Assembly (NCBI GenBank): GCA_910579325.1
Contig: CAJTTU010000119.1
Span: 1 to 9,905, forward strand
Origin: an uncultured Lachnospiraceae bacterium
Lineage (GTDB): Bacteria > Bacillota > Clostridia > Lachnospirales > Lachnospiraceae
Length of the DNA: 9,905 nucleotides
Direction: 5' to 3'
The notes under the pieces were generated by a model. It saw nothing but the letters and a program-made list of their open reading frames with translations, was not told where the DNA came from and searched no databases. Shown here piece after piece: positions 1-5,372 of this stretch (the first letter of the stretch is position 1; each line of letters begins with the position of its first letter). A program made the position numbers and the translations under genes.

Positions 1-49
1 TTTTAACCGGATCGGCGGAATGGATCTCAGAATGTTAAAATTCACCTTA

Positions 50-79
50 TTGCCCGCCGCCGGCCGGTAATGCTACAAT
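50..79 (+). promoter_or_regulatory. Candidate sigma-A promoter with extended -10 for the first Sel1-like gene
   Basis: A TTGCCC -35-like hexamer (50-55, four of six consensus bases) is followed after 18 bases by TACAAT (74-79). TG at 71-72, one base before the hexamer, makes this an extended -10. Predicted transcription would begin near 86 and give a leader of about 28 bases containing the ribosome binding site. A GC-rich palindrome CCGGCCGG (60-67) lies inside the spacer and could be an operator or coincidence. Seen by eye only. Confidence 0.5.
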
Positions 80-113
80 AATCTGCGTTGCGCGGGAAAG
101 GAGGGGGAGGATT

Positions 114-1079
114 TTGTTGACAGAGGAACAGATTCAAAAAATGTTCGACGAGGCGGTGTCGACACAGGATTTCGCCAGAAAGAGGCAGCTTCTGGACGCT
201 CTTGTAAAGGAAAATCCGGAAAATGCCGACGTACAGGCGGCGCAGGTCATGCTTGGCGGTCTTTATTTTCAGGGAAAAGGAGGCGCGCCCCGGGATCTGA
301 CCAGAGCGGAGCAGCTATTGCGAAATCCGGCGGATCACGGTCATTCCCAGGCGCTTTTGCAGCTGGCGCTGATTCACTATCAGTCCGGAATGCCCGACGC
401 TGTCGGACTTTTCTGCCGGGCCTGGGCGACAGGGGGAACCGGCGCGGAGGCCGCCGCGGCCAGGCTTGAGGAACTGCGGCAGGTTGGAGCCAGAAGAAAT
501 CAGGATTTTTTGCGGATGGTTGACAGAGAGATCGATGTCAGGCTGACTGCTCTGCGAAAAAAGATCCGGGAAGGAGAGGACAGGGACGGTTCGGCAGAGA
601 TGGCCGTTGCTCTTTACTATATTTATGCGCTGAATGGCCGGGAAGAGGAAAATCTGCAGCTGGCTTATGACTGTCTGACAGAGGCACTGACAAAGGGAAA
701 TCCGCTGGCCTCGATTTATCTGAAGCGGACGGCTTTTTCTTATATGGAAAACCCCTTGGCTTCCGCCAGACTTCTGGATGCCGATACCGATTACGCGTCG
801 AAACCGGAGCCGCCTGCCAGAGAGTACGATGGCGCAGAAGAAGAGGGAGAAGCGTATGAGCCGGAAGAAACAAAGCATTCCTTCTTTCAGGCCGCGAATA
901 TGCCGGACAGGATCTACGGGCCGTACAACCGCGTCTATCACAGATTTGCTTCGGGGCTTCGCTCCGCCGATTATATCTGCCGGGAGGACAATGATCTGGT
1001 GACAATCCGGGATGAGGACATTCAGGCGGGAATCATGGGGTACAGCGCCACAATCTCTGCCGGTTATTTTTACTGGTAG
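114..1079 (+). CDS. Sel1/TPR-like repeat protein with acidic linker and unrecognised C-terminal region
   Basis: This is a 321-residue, probably cytoplasmic helical-repeat protein. There is no signal peptide or membrane segment. The start is TTG at 114, 7-10 bases after a purine-rich GGAGGGGGAGG ribosome binding site (about 100-110); an adjacent TTG at 117 is equally possible. Residues about 41-77 look like a Sel1-type repeat (LGGLYFQGKGG, then RDLTRAEQLL), and a second helical pair follows to about 120. A further repeat-like stretch at about 160-205 includes ALYYIYALNG and AYDCLTEALTKGNPLASIYL. Residues about 225-256 are a Glu/Pro-rich linker. The last 60 or so residues, ending GYSATISAGYFYW, form an aromatic-rich region I do not recognise. 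Sel1 proteins are generally scaffolds or adaptors; no enzymatic role is visible. It is followed at 133 bases by another repeat-type gene on the same strand, so the two may form one unit. The function is unknown; the repeat assignment is moderately secure. Confidence 0.8.
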   Translation: MLTEEQIQKMFDEAVSTQDFARKRQLLDALVKENPENADVQAAQVMLGGLYFQGKGGAPRDLTRAEQLLRNPADHGHSQALLQLALIHYQSGMPDAVGLFCRAWATGGTGAEAAAARLEELRQVGARRNQDFLRMVDREIDVRLTALRKKIREGEDRDGSAEMAVALYYIYALNGREEENLQLAYDCLTEALTKGNPLASIYLKRTAFSYMENPLASARLLDADTDYASKPEPPAREYDGAEEEGEAYEPEETKHSFFQAANMPDRIYGPYNRVYHRFASGLRSADYICREDNDLVTIRDEDIQAGIMGYSATISAGYFYW

Positions 1080-1156
1080 ATAGCTAAGCGTATGGGCAGG
1101 AAGCTGACATAAGAGCGCACGGGTCGGAAAATACGGATCCGGCGCTTCGTGAAAAC

Positions 1157-1189
1157 AGCGGCGGACCGGACATGTCCGAAAAAGCCGCT
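1157..1189 (+). promoter_or_regulatory. Nested inverted repeat ahead of the second Sel1-like gene
   Basis: A perfect 12-base palindrome CGGACATGTCCG (1167-1178) is enclosed by a second inverted repeat, AGCGGC (1157-1162) with GCCGCT (1184-1189). Together they make a two-tier stem-loop ending 12 bases before the ribosome binding site of the next gene. It has no following T-run, so it is not a typical intrinsic terminator. It could be an operator dyad, a transcript-stability element or a weak attenuator within the 133-base gap. Confidence 0.4.
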
Positions 1190-1212
1190 CAATCGTAAAA
1201 CAGGAGGAAAAA

Positions 1213-2301
1213 ATGGGAAAATTAGTGATTATCATCCTACTGCTCATTGTGTTCTGGACACTCAATGAGCGCAGGAAAAATGCAAGGAAGCAGAAAGAGG
1301 CGCAGGAAAGATGGAAAGAATTGTCGAAACCGTCGCCAGAGGAAGAAAAGAAGACGCTGGCCTGGCAGACATATCGGGACAATCCCTGTGAAGAAACGCT
1401 GCAGGCCTTTGAAGAAGCCGTGGCTGCCGATGTGAAACACTGGATTACAGATTTTATTATGGGTATCCGGTATGATGCCGGTATCGACGGATTCCCTTTT
1501 GACAGAGCGCGGGCCCAAAGCTGGTACGCGAAAGCCAGGGCTAAGGCGACGGGATATGGCGTTGAGGATTATGTAAGAGAACTGGATCGGTTCTTTGAAT
1601 ATTATAATCGTCCATACGGGAATTTTAAGAATCCGGATATCCGCTCGGAGCAGACCCGCAGGCTACAGACGGCTTTGCTGATGTGCGTACATTGTACGGA
1701 CGGGGAGGGGGGAATTCTTTATGCGAATAGATATAACGGCGTACGGGATTATATTATGGATCTGCCAGGCGCTATACGGATGATCAGGCAGATGAGCGGC
1801 CATTCTCCTCTGATTATAAAACTGCTGGAAGACTATAAAGCGCAGGCAGAGTCCAGCCCGGTACTGGGCGTTCCCGTGGAGGAGCGTAGGGCGCAGTTTA
1901 ATGACTTTTTGAAATATGCGCCCAGTCAGAAGTCTCTGTCGGAGCCGGGGATGGATTATCGTTTTTTCATCTTTGGTCTGCTGACGCTGACTGACAGGAC
2001 GCCTTATTTTGGACTGCTGCGGGAGTTTATCGAAAATGACGCGAAAGTTTCGACGGAAACCGCCTGTGTCAGATATTTCGGATGGGCTGTGGAAGGGGGC
2101 AGCGCGGAAGGAATCTACATGGCGCTGAAAGAACAGGATGCCTTCGGGCGGGTGTACAACTGGGATGACTCCAAGGCCGATTATGAACTGCGGGATCTGC
2201 TTCTGGAATATACCGGAAACGTGGGCTGGTCAGAAAGCGCGAAACGCATGGCGGAGGAATTTTTCCCCGGTACAGAGGAGAAAGACTGGATATTTGACTG
2301 A
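1213..2301 (+). CDS. N-terminally membrane-anchored protein with Sel1-like helical repeats
   Basis: The product has 362 residues. The start ATG follows GGAGG (1203-1207) by 5 bases. Residues about 4-17 (VIIILLLIVFWTL) form a single hydrophobic segment directly followed by the basic stretch RRKNARKQK, which predicts a signal anchor with the bulk of the protein in the cytoplasm. A charged, Glu/Lys-rich, possibly coiled-coil stretch runs to about residue 45. The rest is mostly helical and soluble. One stretch (FIMGIRYDAG, then FDRARAQSWYAKARAKA) resembles a Sel1 repeat, the same type of fold as in the upstream gene. No catalytic motif is visible. The common fold, strand and adjacency suggest the two genes work together, one soluble and one membrane tethered, but I cannot name a process. 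The following ABC genes begin 76 bases after its stop and are probably a separate functional unit. Confidence 0.8.
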   Translation: MGKLVIIILLLIVFWTLNERRKNARKQKEAQERWKELSKPSPEEEKKTLAWQTYRDNPCEETLQAFEEAVAADVKHWITDFIMGIRYDAGIDGFPFDRARAQSWYAKARAKATGYGVEDYVRELDRFFEYYNRPYGNFKNPDIRSEQTRRLQTALLMCVHCTDGEGGILYANRYNGVRDYIMDLPGAIRMIRQMSGHSPLIIKLLEDYKAQAESSPVLGVPVEERRAQFNDFLKYAPSQKSLSEPGMDYRFFIFGLLTLTDRTPYFGLLREFIENDAKVSTETACVRYFGWAVEGGSAEGIYMALKEQDAFGRVYNWDDSKADYELRDLLLEYTGNVGWSESAKRMAEEFFPGTEEKDWIFD

Positions 2302-2376
2302 TTGCCCCGGTCCATATTCACACACTTTTTATGGTTTTATCCATACAATATAGTATGAAACCTAAGGAGGATGAAT

Positions 2377-3141
2377 ATGGACTCTTTTCTTGCACTGAAT
2401 CATGTCAGTTACGCGTACCATTCTCCCCAGGGCGAGCTGCCTGCCATGACAGATCTCTGTCTTTCCATAGAAAAAGGTGAATTTGTGTCCATCGTAGGCC
2501 CGTCAGGCTGCGGCAAATCCACGCTGCTGTCCCTGATCTGCGGCCTGCTGAAGCCTGAGGAAGGAAGTATCCTGGTGGGCGGCCATCCCCCGGATGAGTC
2601 TGACGTGAAAATCGGATATATGCTCCAGAAGGATCATCTGTTTGAGTGGAGAAATATCTTTAAAAACGTATGCCTCGGGCTGGAAATCCAGAAGGCACAG
2701 ACGCCGAACAGCCTGGCCTATACCACCCAGCTGTTAAAGTCCTACGGGCTGGAGGGATTTGAGGATGTGAGGCCTTCCGAGCTGTCCGGGGGAATGCGCC
2801 AGAGGGCGGCGCTGATCCGCACGATGACGCTGCATCCGGATCTGCTGCTGCTGGATGAGCCCTTTTCCGCCCTGGACTATCAGACCCGGCTGGAGGTATG
2901 CGACGATATTGCCATGATTATCAAAGAAGCCGGAAAAACAGCCGTTCTGGTCACGCATGATCTGTCGGAGGCCATCAGCTTCGGGAACCGGGTCATTGTT
3001 TTAAGCAGTCGTCCGGCCAGGGTGAAAGCAGATATCCGGCTGTCCTTCGACGAAGGGCTGTCGCCTCTAAAGCGGCGCAGCGATCAGCAGTTTTATCAGT
3101 ATTTCAATCTGATCTGGGAGGAGTTGAAGGGCCATGAATAA
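2377..3141 (+). CDS. ABC transporter ATP-binding protein, NitT/TauT (SsuB/TauB/ThiZ-like) family
   Basis: This is the cytoplasmic ATPase subunit of an importer for a small organic solute; members of the family carry sulfonates, taurine, nitrate or pyrimidine thiamine precursors. An upstream in-frame ATG at 2371 directly abuts the ribosome binding site AAGGAGG (2364-2370), so the ATG at 2377, six bases away, is the likelier start (254 residues). Numbered from 2371, the complete ATPase set is present: Walker A GPSGCGKST 43-51, Q-loop Gln86, signature LSGGMRQR 138-145, Walker B LLLLDEP 158-164, D-loop SALD 166-169, and H-loop His196 in VTHDL. The length is normal for the family. The stop overlaps the permease start by 8 bases, indicating translational coupling. 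The substrate cannot be deduced, and no binding protein or thiamine riboswitch is adjacent. No mutation is visible, so the subunit should be functional. Confidence 0.93.
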   Translation: MDSFLALNHVSYAYHSPQGELPAMTDLCLSIEKGEFVSIVGPSGCGKSTLLSLICGLLKPEEGSILVGGHPPDESDVKIGYMLQKDHLFEWRNIFKNVCLGLEIQKAQTPNSLAYTTQLLKSYGLEGFEDVRPSELSGGMRQRAALIRTMTLHPDLLLLDEPFSALDYQTRLEVCDDIAMIIKEAGKTAVLVTHDLSEAISFGNRVIVLSSRPARVKADIRLSFDEGLSPLKRRSDQQFYQYFNLIWEELKGHE

Positions 3142-3931
3142 TATATCGGCCGCTCAGGCGGCATATCTTTCCGGTCTGAAAAGGCACAGGCAGAGGGTGA
3201 GAGGCTTCCGTCTGCTTATTTTTATTTTGCTGGTCATTCTGTGGGAGCTGGCGGCCAGAACGGGCGTTCTGGACGATTTTATTTTCAGCAGTCCTGTCAG
3301 GATGTACCATACTTTCATGGGCATGGCCGCGGACGGCTCTATTTTCCGGCATACCGGAATCACGCTGGCGGAGACGCTGGCCAGCTTTTTTTTCGTGGTG
3401 CTGTTCAGCCTGCTGCTGGCCATGGCTCTGTGGTGGAACCGGGGGTTGTATGAGATTCTGGAGCCTTATCTGGTGGTGTTAAACAGCCTGCCCAAATCCG
3501 CCATGGCCCCGGTGCTGATCGTCTGGCTGGGGAGCAATCCGAAGACCATTGTCGTGACGGGGATTCTGATCGCCGTGTTCGGCTCTATTCTGACTCTGAC
3601 CATCAGCTTTCAGGAGGCCGACCCGGAACAGATCAAGCTGATTTATACGTTAAAGGGAAGTAAATGGGATGTGCTCAGAAAGGTTCTGCTGCCCCGGTCA
3701 GTTCCCGTGCTGATCAGCCAGATGAAGGTGAATATCGGCCTCTGCCTGGTGGGCGTGATCATCGGCGAGTTTCTGGCGGCGGACGCAGGGCTGGGGTATC
3801 TGATTATCTATGGGAGCCAGGTGTTTAAAATGGACTGGGTGATGATGAGTATCGTTATCCTGTGCGTTCTGGCTACGGCCCTTTATTCCTGTATCAATAT
3901 GCTGGAGAAGCAGTACCAGAAGAAATGCTAG
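3134..3931 (+). CDS. ABC transporter permease, NitT/TauT (SsuC/TauC/ThiX-like) family
   Basis: This is the inner-membrane channel subunit partnering the overlapping ATPase gene, 265 residues, a usual length for the family. The ATG at 3134 lies inside the last codons of the ATPase gene, with an AAGGG ribosome binding site at 3127-3131. Hydrophobic segments lie at about 25-41, 82-100, 110-132, 138-158, 192-215 and 232-255. The family-typical LNSLPKSAMAPVLIVWLG is at 116-133. The EAA-type coupling loop is at about 161-191, beginning EADPEQ and including LKGSKWDVLRKVLLPRSVP, and docks on the ATPase. The last cytoplasmic tail is basic (EKQYQKKC). In related clostridial operons a lipoprotein substrate-binding gene commonly follows. 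Here the stop is followed immediately by non-coding, mobile-element-like sequence, so the transporter appears to lack its local binding protein. Confidence 0.92.
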   Translation: MNNISAAQAAYLSGLKRHRQRVRGFRLLIFILLVILWELAARTGVLDDFIFSSPVRMYHTFMGMAADGSIFRHTGITLAETLASFFFVVLFSLLLAMALWWNRGLYEILEPYLVVLNSLPKSAMAPVLIVWLGSNPKTIVVTGILIAVFGSILTLTISFQEADPEQIKLIYTLKGSKWDVLRKVLLPRSVPVLISQMKVNIGLCLVGVIIGEFLAADAGLGYLIIYGSQVFKMDWVMMSIVILCVLATALYSCINMLEKQYQKKC

Positions 3932-3968
3932 TGTACTGTCCTAGCGACAGTGTCGCAGTGGATATCAA

Positions 3969-4020
3969 AATGAAAGAACATGGGGAGATACGGCTTGGAA
4001 GTATTTCCCCATGTTTCATT
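3969..4020. repeat. Long imperfect hairpin just downstream of the ABC permease
   Basis: The arms CATGGGGAGATAC (3979-3991) and GTATTTCCCCATG (4001-4013) pair over 13 positions, with one G.U wobble in RNA, around a 9-base loop. The stem extends outward by AATGAAA (3969-3975) pairing with TTTCATT (4014-4020), leaving a 3-base bulge at 3976-3978. About 20 base pairs are thus formed, starting 38 bases after the permease stop. No uninterrupted T-run follows, so it is not a classic intrinsic terminator. It could stabilise the 3' end of the ABC transcript or be part of the adjacent mobile-element sequence. Confidence 0.6.
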
Positions 4021-4034
4021 CTTGTCCTGTTTCA

Positions 4035-4124
4035 ATCAGCGATACCGACACGGCCTATAACTTCATTGTGGCCCTTGCCTTTTCGCAGATGTTCAACCTC
4101 TTGTTTGAACGGGCAGACAATGTG
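4035..4124 (+). pseudogene. Relic of a VirD4/TcpA-type conjugative coupling protein (Tn1549-like element)
   Basis: An open frame encodes about 30 residues beginning ISDTDT and including NFIVALAFSQMFNLL and ending FERADNV. This matches my memory of an internal, highly conserved part of VirD4/TraG-family coupling ATPases of Tn1549-type integrative conjugative elements, where a segment of the type SDTD..FNF..ALAFSQMFNLLCERADNV is followed by HGG and the Walker B region. Here the similarity ends abruptly after ADNV, and the sequence upstream of ISDT is also unrelated, so only about 90 bases of a gene that is normally well over 1.5 kb survive. Both Walker motifs are missing and the fragment cannot be functional. 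It marks a former conjugative element, or a recombinational fragment of one, downstream of the ABC genes. Part of an open frame runs from 4011 to 4220, but its remainder is not VirD4-like. Confidence 0.65.
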
Positions 4125-4208
4125 ACCCCTGTGGTCATGGTTTTGCCCCCTCCCCTTGTCCAATGTGACCACTCTGTTTTTTGGAGAACCGGCGGTCACA
4201 CAGGGGGT
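4118..4208. repeat. Short direct and inverted repeats at the end of the VirD4 relic
   Basis: CAATGTGACC occurs at 4118-4127 and again at 4161-4170, a 10-base exact direct repeat offset by 43 bases. The inverse core GGTCACA lies at 4194-4200. ACCCCTGTG (4125-4133) is mirrored by CACAGGGGGT (4199-4208) with one extra G. The first direct repeat coincides with the point at which VirD4 similarity stops, so it may mark a deletion or recombination junction, or protein-binding sites of the former element. Confidence 0.4.
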
Positions 4209-4408
4209 AATACGATTTGACCTGCTCCCTCAAAAACAAGGTTCTAAATGCGTAAAAATAGGCATGAAAAAGTCAGGGCGTGAGGCTGACACTCCGGTGC
4301 TCCTGTCCTGGCTTCTGTTGGACTGTAAACTGTGCTGTCAGATAATGTCCATGATAACCCCTGCCGCTATTTGACCTCTCTGCTTTTCACTTCCGTTCCA
4401 TTTCCTTC

Positions 4409-4442
4409 TGGCGGCTTTACCGCCATCCCCCAAGGAAGGGGG
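4409..4442. repeat. Overlapping GC-rich hairpins in the non-coding region
   Basis: TGGCGG (4409-4414) pairs with CCGCCA (4420-4425) across a 5-base loop, and immediately after it CCCCC (4427-4431) pairs with GGGGG (4438-4442). A weaker outer inverted repeat, roughly TTCCGTTCCATTTCC (4391-4405) with GGAATGGAATGGG (4457-4469), surrounds both. There is no T-run directly after the stems, although T-rich DNA begins about 40 bases later. It could be structural sequence of the former mobile element or a weak bidirectional transcription stop between the ABC operon and the oppositely oriented toxin genes. Confidence 0.35.
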
Positions 4443-4617
4443 TATGGGAAAGGATAGGAATGGAATGGGTAATTGATTGATCTTTACTTGATTTTGTCTT
4501 TAGTTACTTAATATCTATATTTTATTGCGTTGAATTTTCCATCCAGACCTCAAAAGTAGTAAACAGGTAGTACATTTGCGTGGATATCTATTAAAAGTCC
4601 AGATATATCAACCATTT

Positions 4618-4833
4618 TCAAGAACAGGATGTGTACTCCTGTGACACCTGCAGCTGCTTCTTTAATATTTCTTTCCACATATGAGGATGGACTTCACCGC
4701 TGCCTTTCGATACTTTTGTCAGCTTAATATTTCCATCGGGATTCATTTTCCGGTAAAAATAGTGATCGGTATCTTTATATAATTCCCATCCGTCTCTGTC
4801 GCAGAATCTTTTTAATTCTTTCCATCGCGGCAT
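4618..4833 (-). CDS. HicA-like type II toxin (putative mRNA interferase)
   Basis: This small basic protein of 71 residues is of the HicA/YcfA-like type, a double-stranded-RNA-binding-like fold that cleaves mRNA when not bound by antitoxin. The start ATG at 4833 follows AGGAGA by 9 bases. The family features seen are an N-terminal helix (KELKRFCDRDGWEL), a DHYFYRK strand carrying the likely catalytic His in the position of the usual GSHxxY-type motif, a second strand with basic residues (KLTKVSKGSGEVHP), and a C-terminal helix MWKEILKKQL. The last dozen residues (QVSQEYTSCS) are not diagnostic. The gene overlaps the end of the antitoxin frame by 22 bases, the usual translational coupling of antitoxin-first operons. 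The assignment is by motif and arrangement; the partner here is not a classic HicB but a separate antitoxin family. The gene itself appears intact. Confidence 0.75.
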   Translation of the reverse strand: MPRWKELKRFCDRDGWELYKDTDHYFYRKMNPDGNIKLTKVSKGSGEVHPHMWKEILKKQLQVSQEYTSCS

Positions 4834-5229
4834 TGCACCATATCTCCTATTTTATCAGGGTCATCTATCATTAATGCTTTAAATATATATGGAATATGCC
4901 CCTTTCTGTTCGGGCTGTGTGAGTAAAATTCATATTCGTTATAATAATCAAGAGAATATTCTAGAATGGCTTTTCCGAGATTGGAACGAGCTTCTTGTTC
5001 ATCCCGGCCGTTTTCAACCAGGTCAATTTCATTAAGTGAAAGCGTAATTGACTGATCATCTTCGATATATTTTACGGCGGAAAACTGATAAGCCTGCAAA
5101 ATTTCATATATGGTATCAAAACCGCATCTTATCCCTTGTACGCTTGATAAATTTAGGTTTATCATGAATCACACTGTCGCATACGGAACTCCATTGTTTT
5201 CTTACATTTGTAGCCTGTTCCATCAACAT
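4812..5229 (-). pseudogene. Antitoxin partner of the HicA-like toxin, split by a +1 frameshift
   Basis: Two overlapping minus-strand frames together give one recognisable antitoxin of about 136-138 residues. The N-terminal part starts at ATG 5229 (or 5223). It contains MEQATNVRKQW and DKPKFIKRTRDKMRF, the type of ATEVR..W...V...KP.FIKR.RD segment known at the start of HicA-partner antitoxins in Firmicutes, and it runs into TGA at 5116-5118. The rest (FDTIYEILQAYQF, LSLNEIDLVENG, SPNRKGHIPYIFKALM) lies in another frame down to 4812. Removing one T from the TTTT run (5118-5121) joins them as ...KMRF-DTIYEIL.... Either the gene carries a one-base insertion, or the UUU-UGA sequence supports +1 ribosomal frameshifting, because tRNA-Phe would re-pair perfectly on the next UUU. 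The ATG at 5165 could start a truncated 117-residue form, but it has no ribosome binding site. Loss of antitoxin with an intact toxin would be unusual. Confidence 0.7.
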
Positions 5230-5372
5230 AAAAGATTGCTTGCGAATCCTAAATGGCCATGCTATGATTGTTTTGCCAGAGCTGTCATGATTGGTAAAAG
5301 GAAGGGATGCTTTGAACAGCATTTTCAGGTTTTTATTTGGTTTTAAGGGAATTAAGGAGAAAATTTAATAGT
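5230..5372. promoter_or_regulatory. Divergent control region between the antitoxin and rtcB
   Basis: The 143 bases between the two outward-reading starts should hold both promoters and the toxin-antitoxin operator. Short dyads are visible: ATGGCCAT (5253-5260) and ATGCT-TTGAAC-AGCAT (5307-5322). On the minus strand a weak ATGACA, 18-base spacer, TAGCAT pair could be the antitoxin promoter. I could not find a convincing promoter for rtcB, whose ribosome binding site AAGGAGA is at 5354-5360. Confidence 0.3.

Larger units (their letters stand above)
3932..4617. other. 686-base non-coding region with mobile-element debris
   Basis: No credible intact gene is present between the permease stop and the toxin gene on either strand. 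It contains, in order, a short palindrome GCGACA-G-TGTCGC (3944-3956), a long hairpin (3969-4020), a VirD4/TcpA-like coding relic (4035-4124), direct and inverted repeats (4118-4208), a cluster of GC-rich hairpins (4409-4442), and then AT-rich sequence (about 4470-4617) in which I see nothing. A 72-codon open frame at 4156-4374 has no ribosome binding site and no recognisable fold. The mosaic look and the abrupt composition change at about 4470 fit a decayed integrated element. Confidence 0.6.

Noticed and set aside
315..1382. Long minus-strand open frame (355 codons) opposite the first Sel1-like gene
   Set aside because: Its composition is Cys/Arg/Ser-rich with no recognisable domain, it spans two well-supported plus-strand genes, and it has no ribosome binding site. 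It is an antisense shadow.
2302..2370. Thiamine (TPP) or other riboswitch ahead of the ABC genes
   Set aside because: The gap is only 69 bases and shows none of the conserved TPP core; the TATAGT/TACAAT hexamers there have no acceptable -35 partner, so I did not call a promoter either.
4156..4374. 72-codon open frame in the non-coding region as a small gene
   Set aside because: It has no ribosome binding site and no recognisable fold, and it lies inside repeat-rich mobile debris. It could be a conserved passenger sequence, but nothing here supports coding.
4583..4606. Terminator downstream of the toxin gene from the ATATCT/AGATAT inverted repeat
   Set aside because: It is an AT-only six-base-pair stem with no T-run on the minus strand.
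3932..4617. Intact insertion sequence or group II intron
   Set aside because: No transposase or reverse-transcriptase coding, no matching terminal repeats with target duplications, and no intron domain V-like structure were seen.
5337..5372. TTG at 5337 as the rtcB start
   Set aside because: The ribosome binding site AAGGAGA lies downstream of it and upstream of the ATG at 5373, and family members begin near that ATG.
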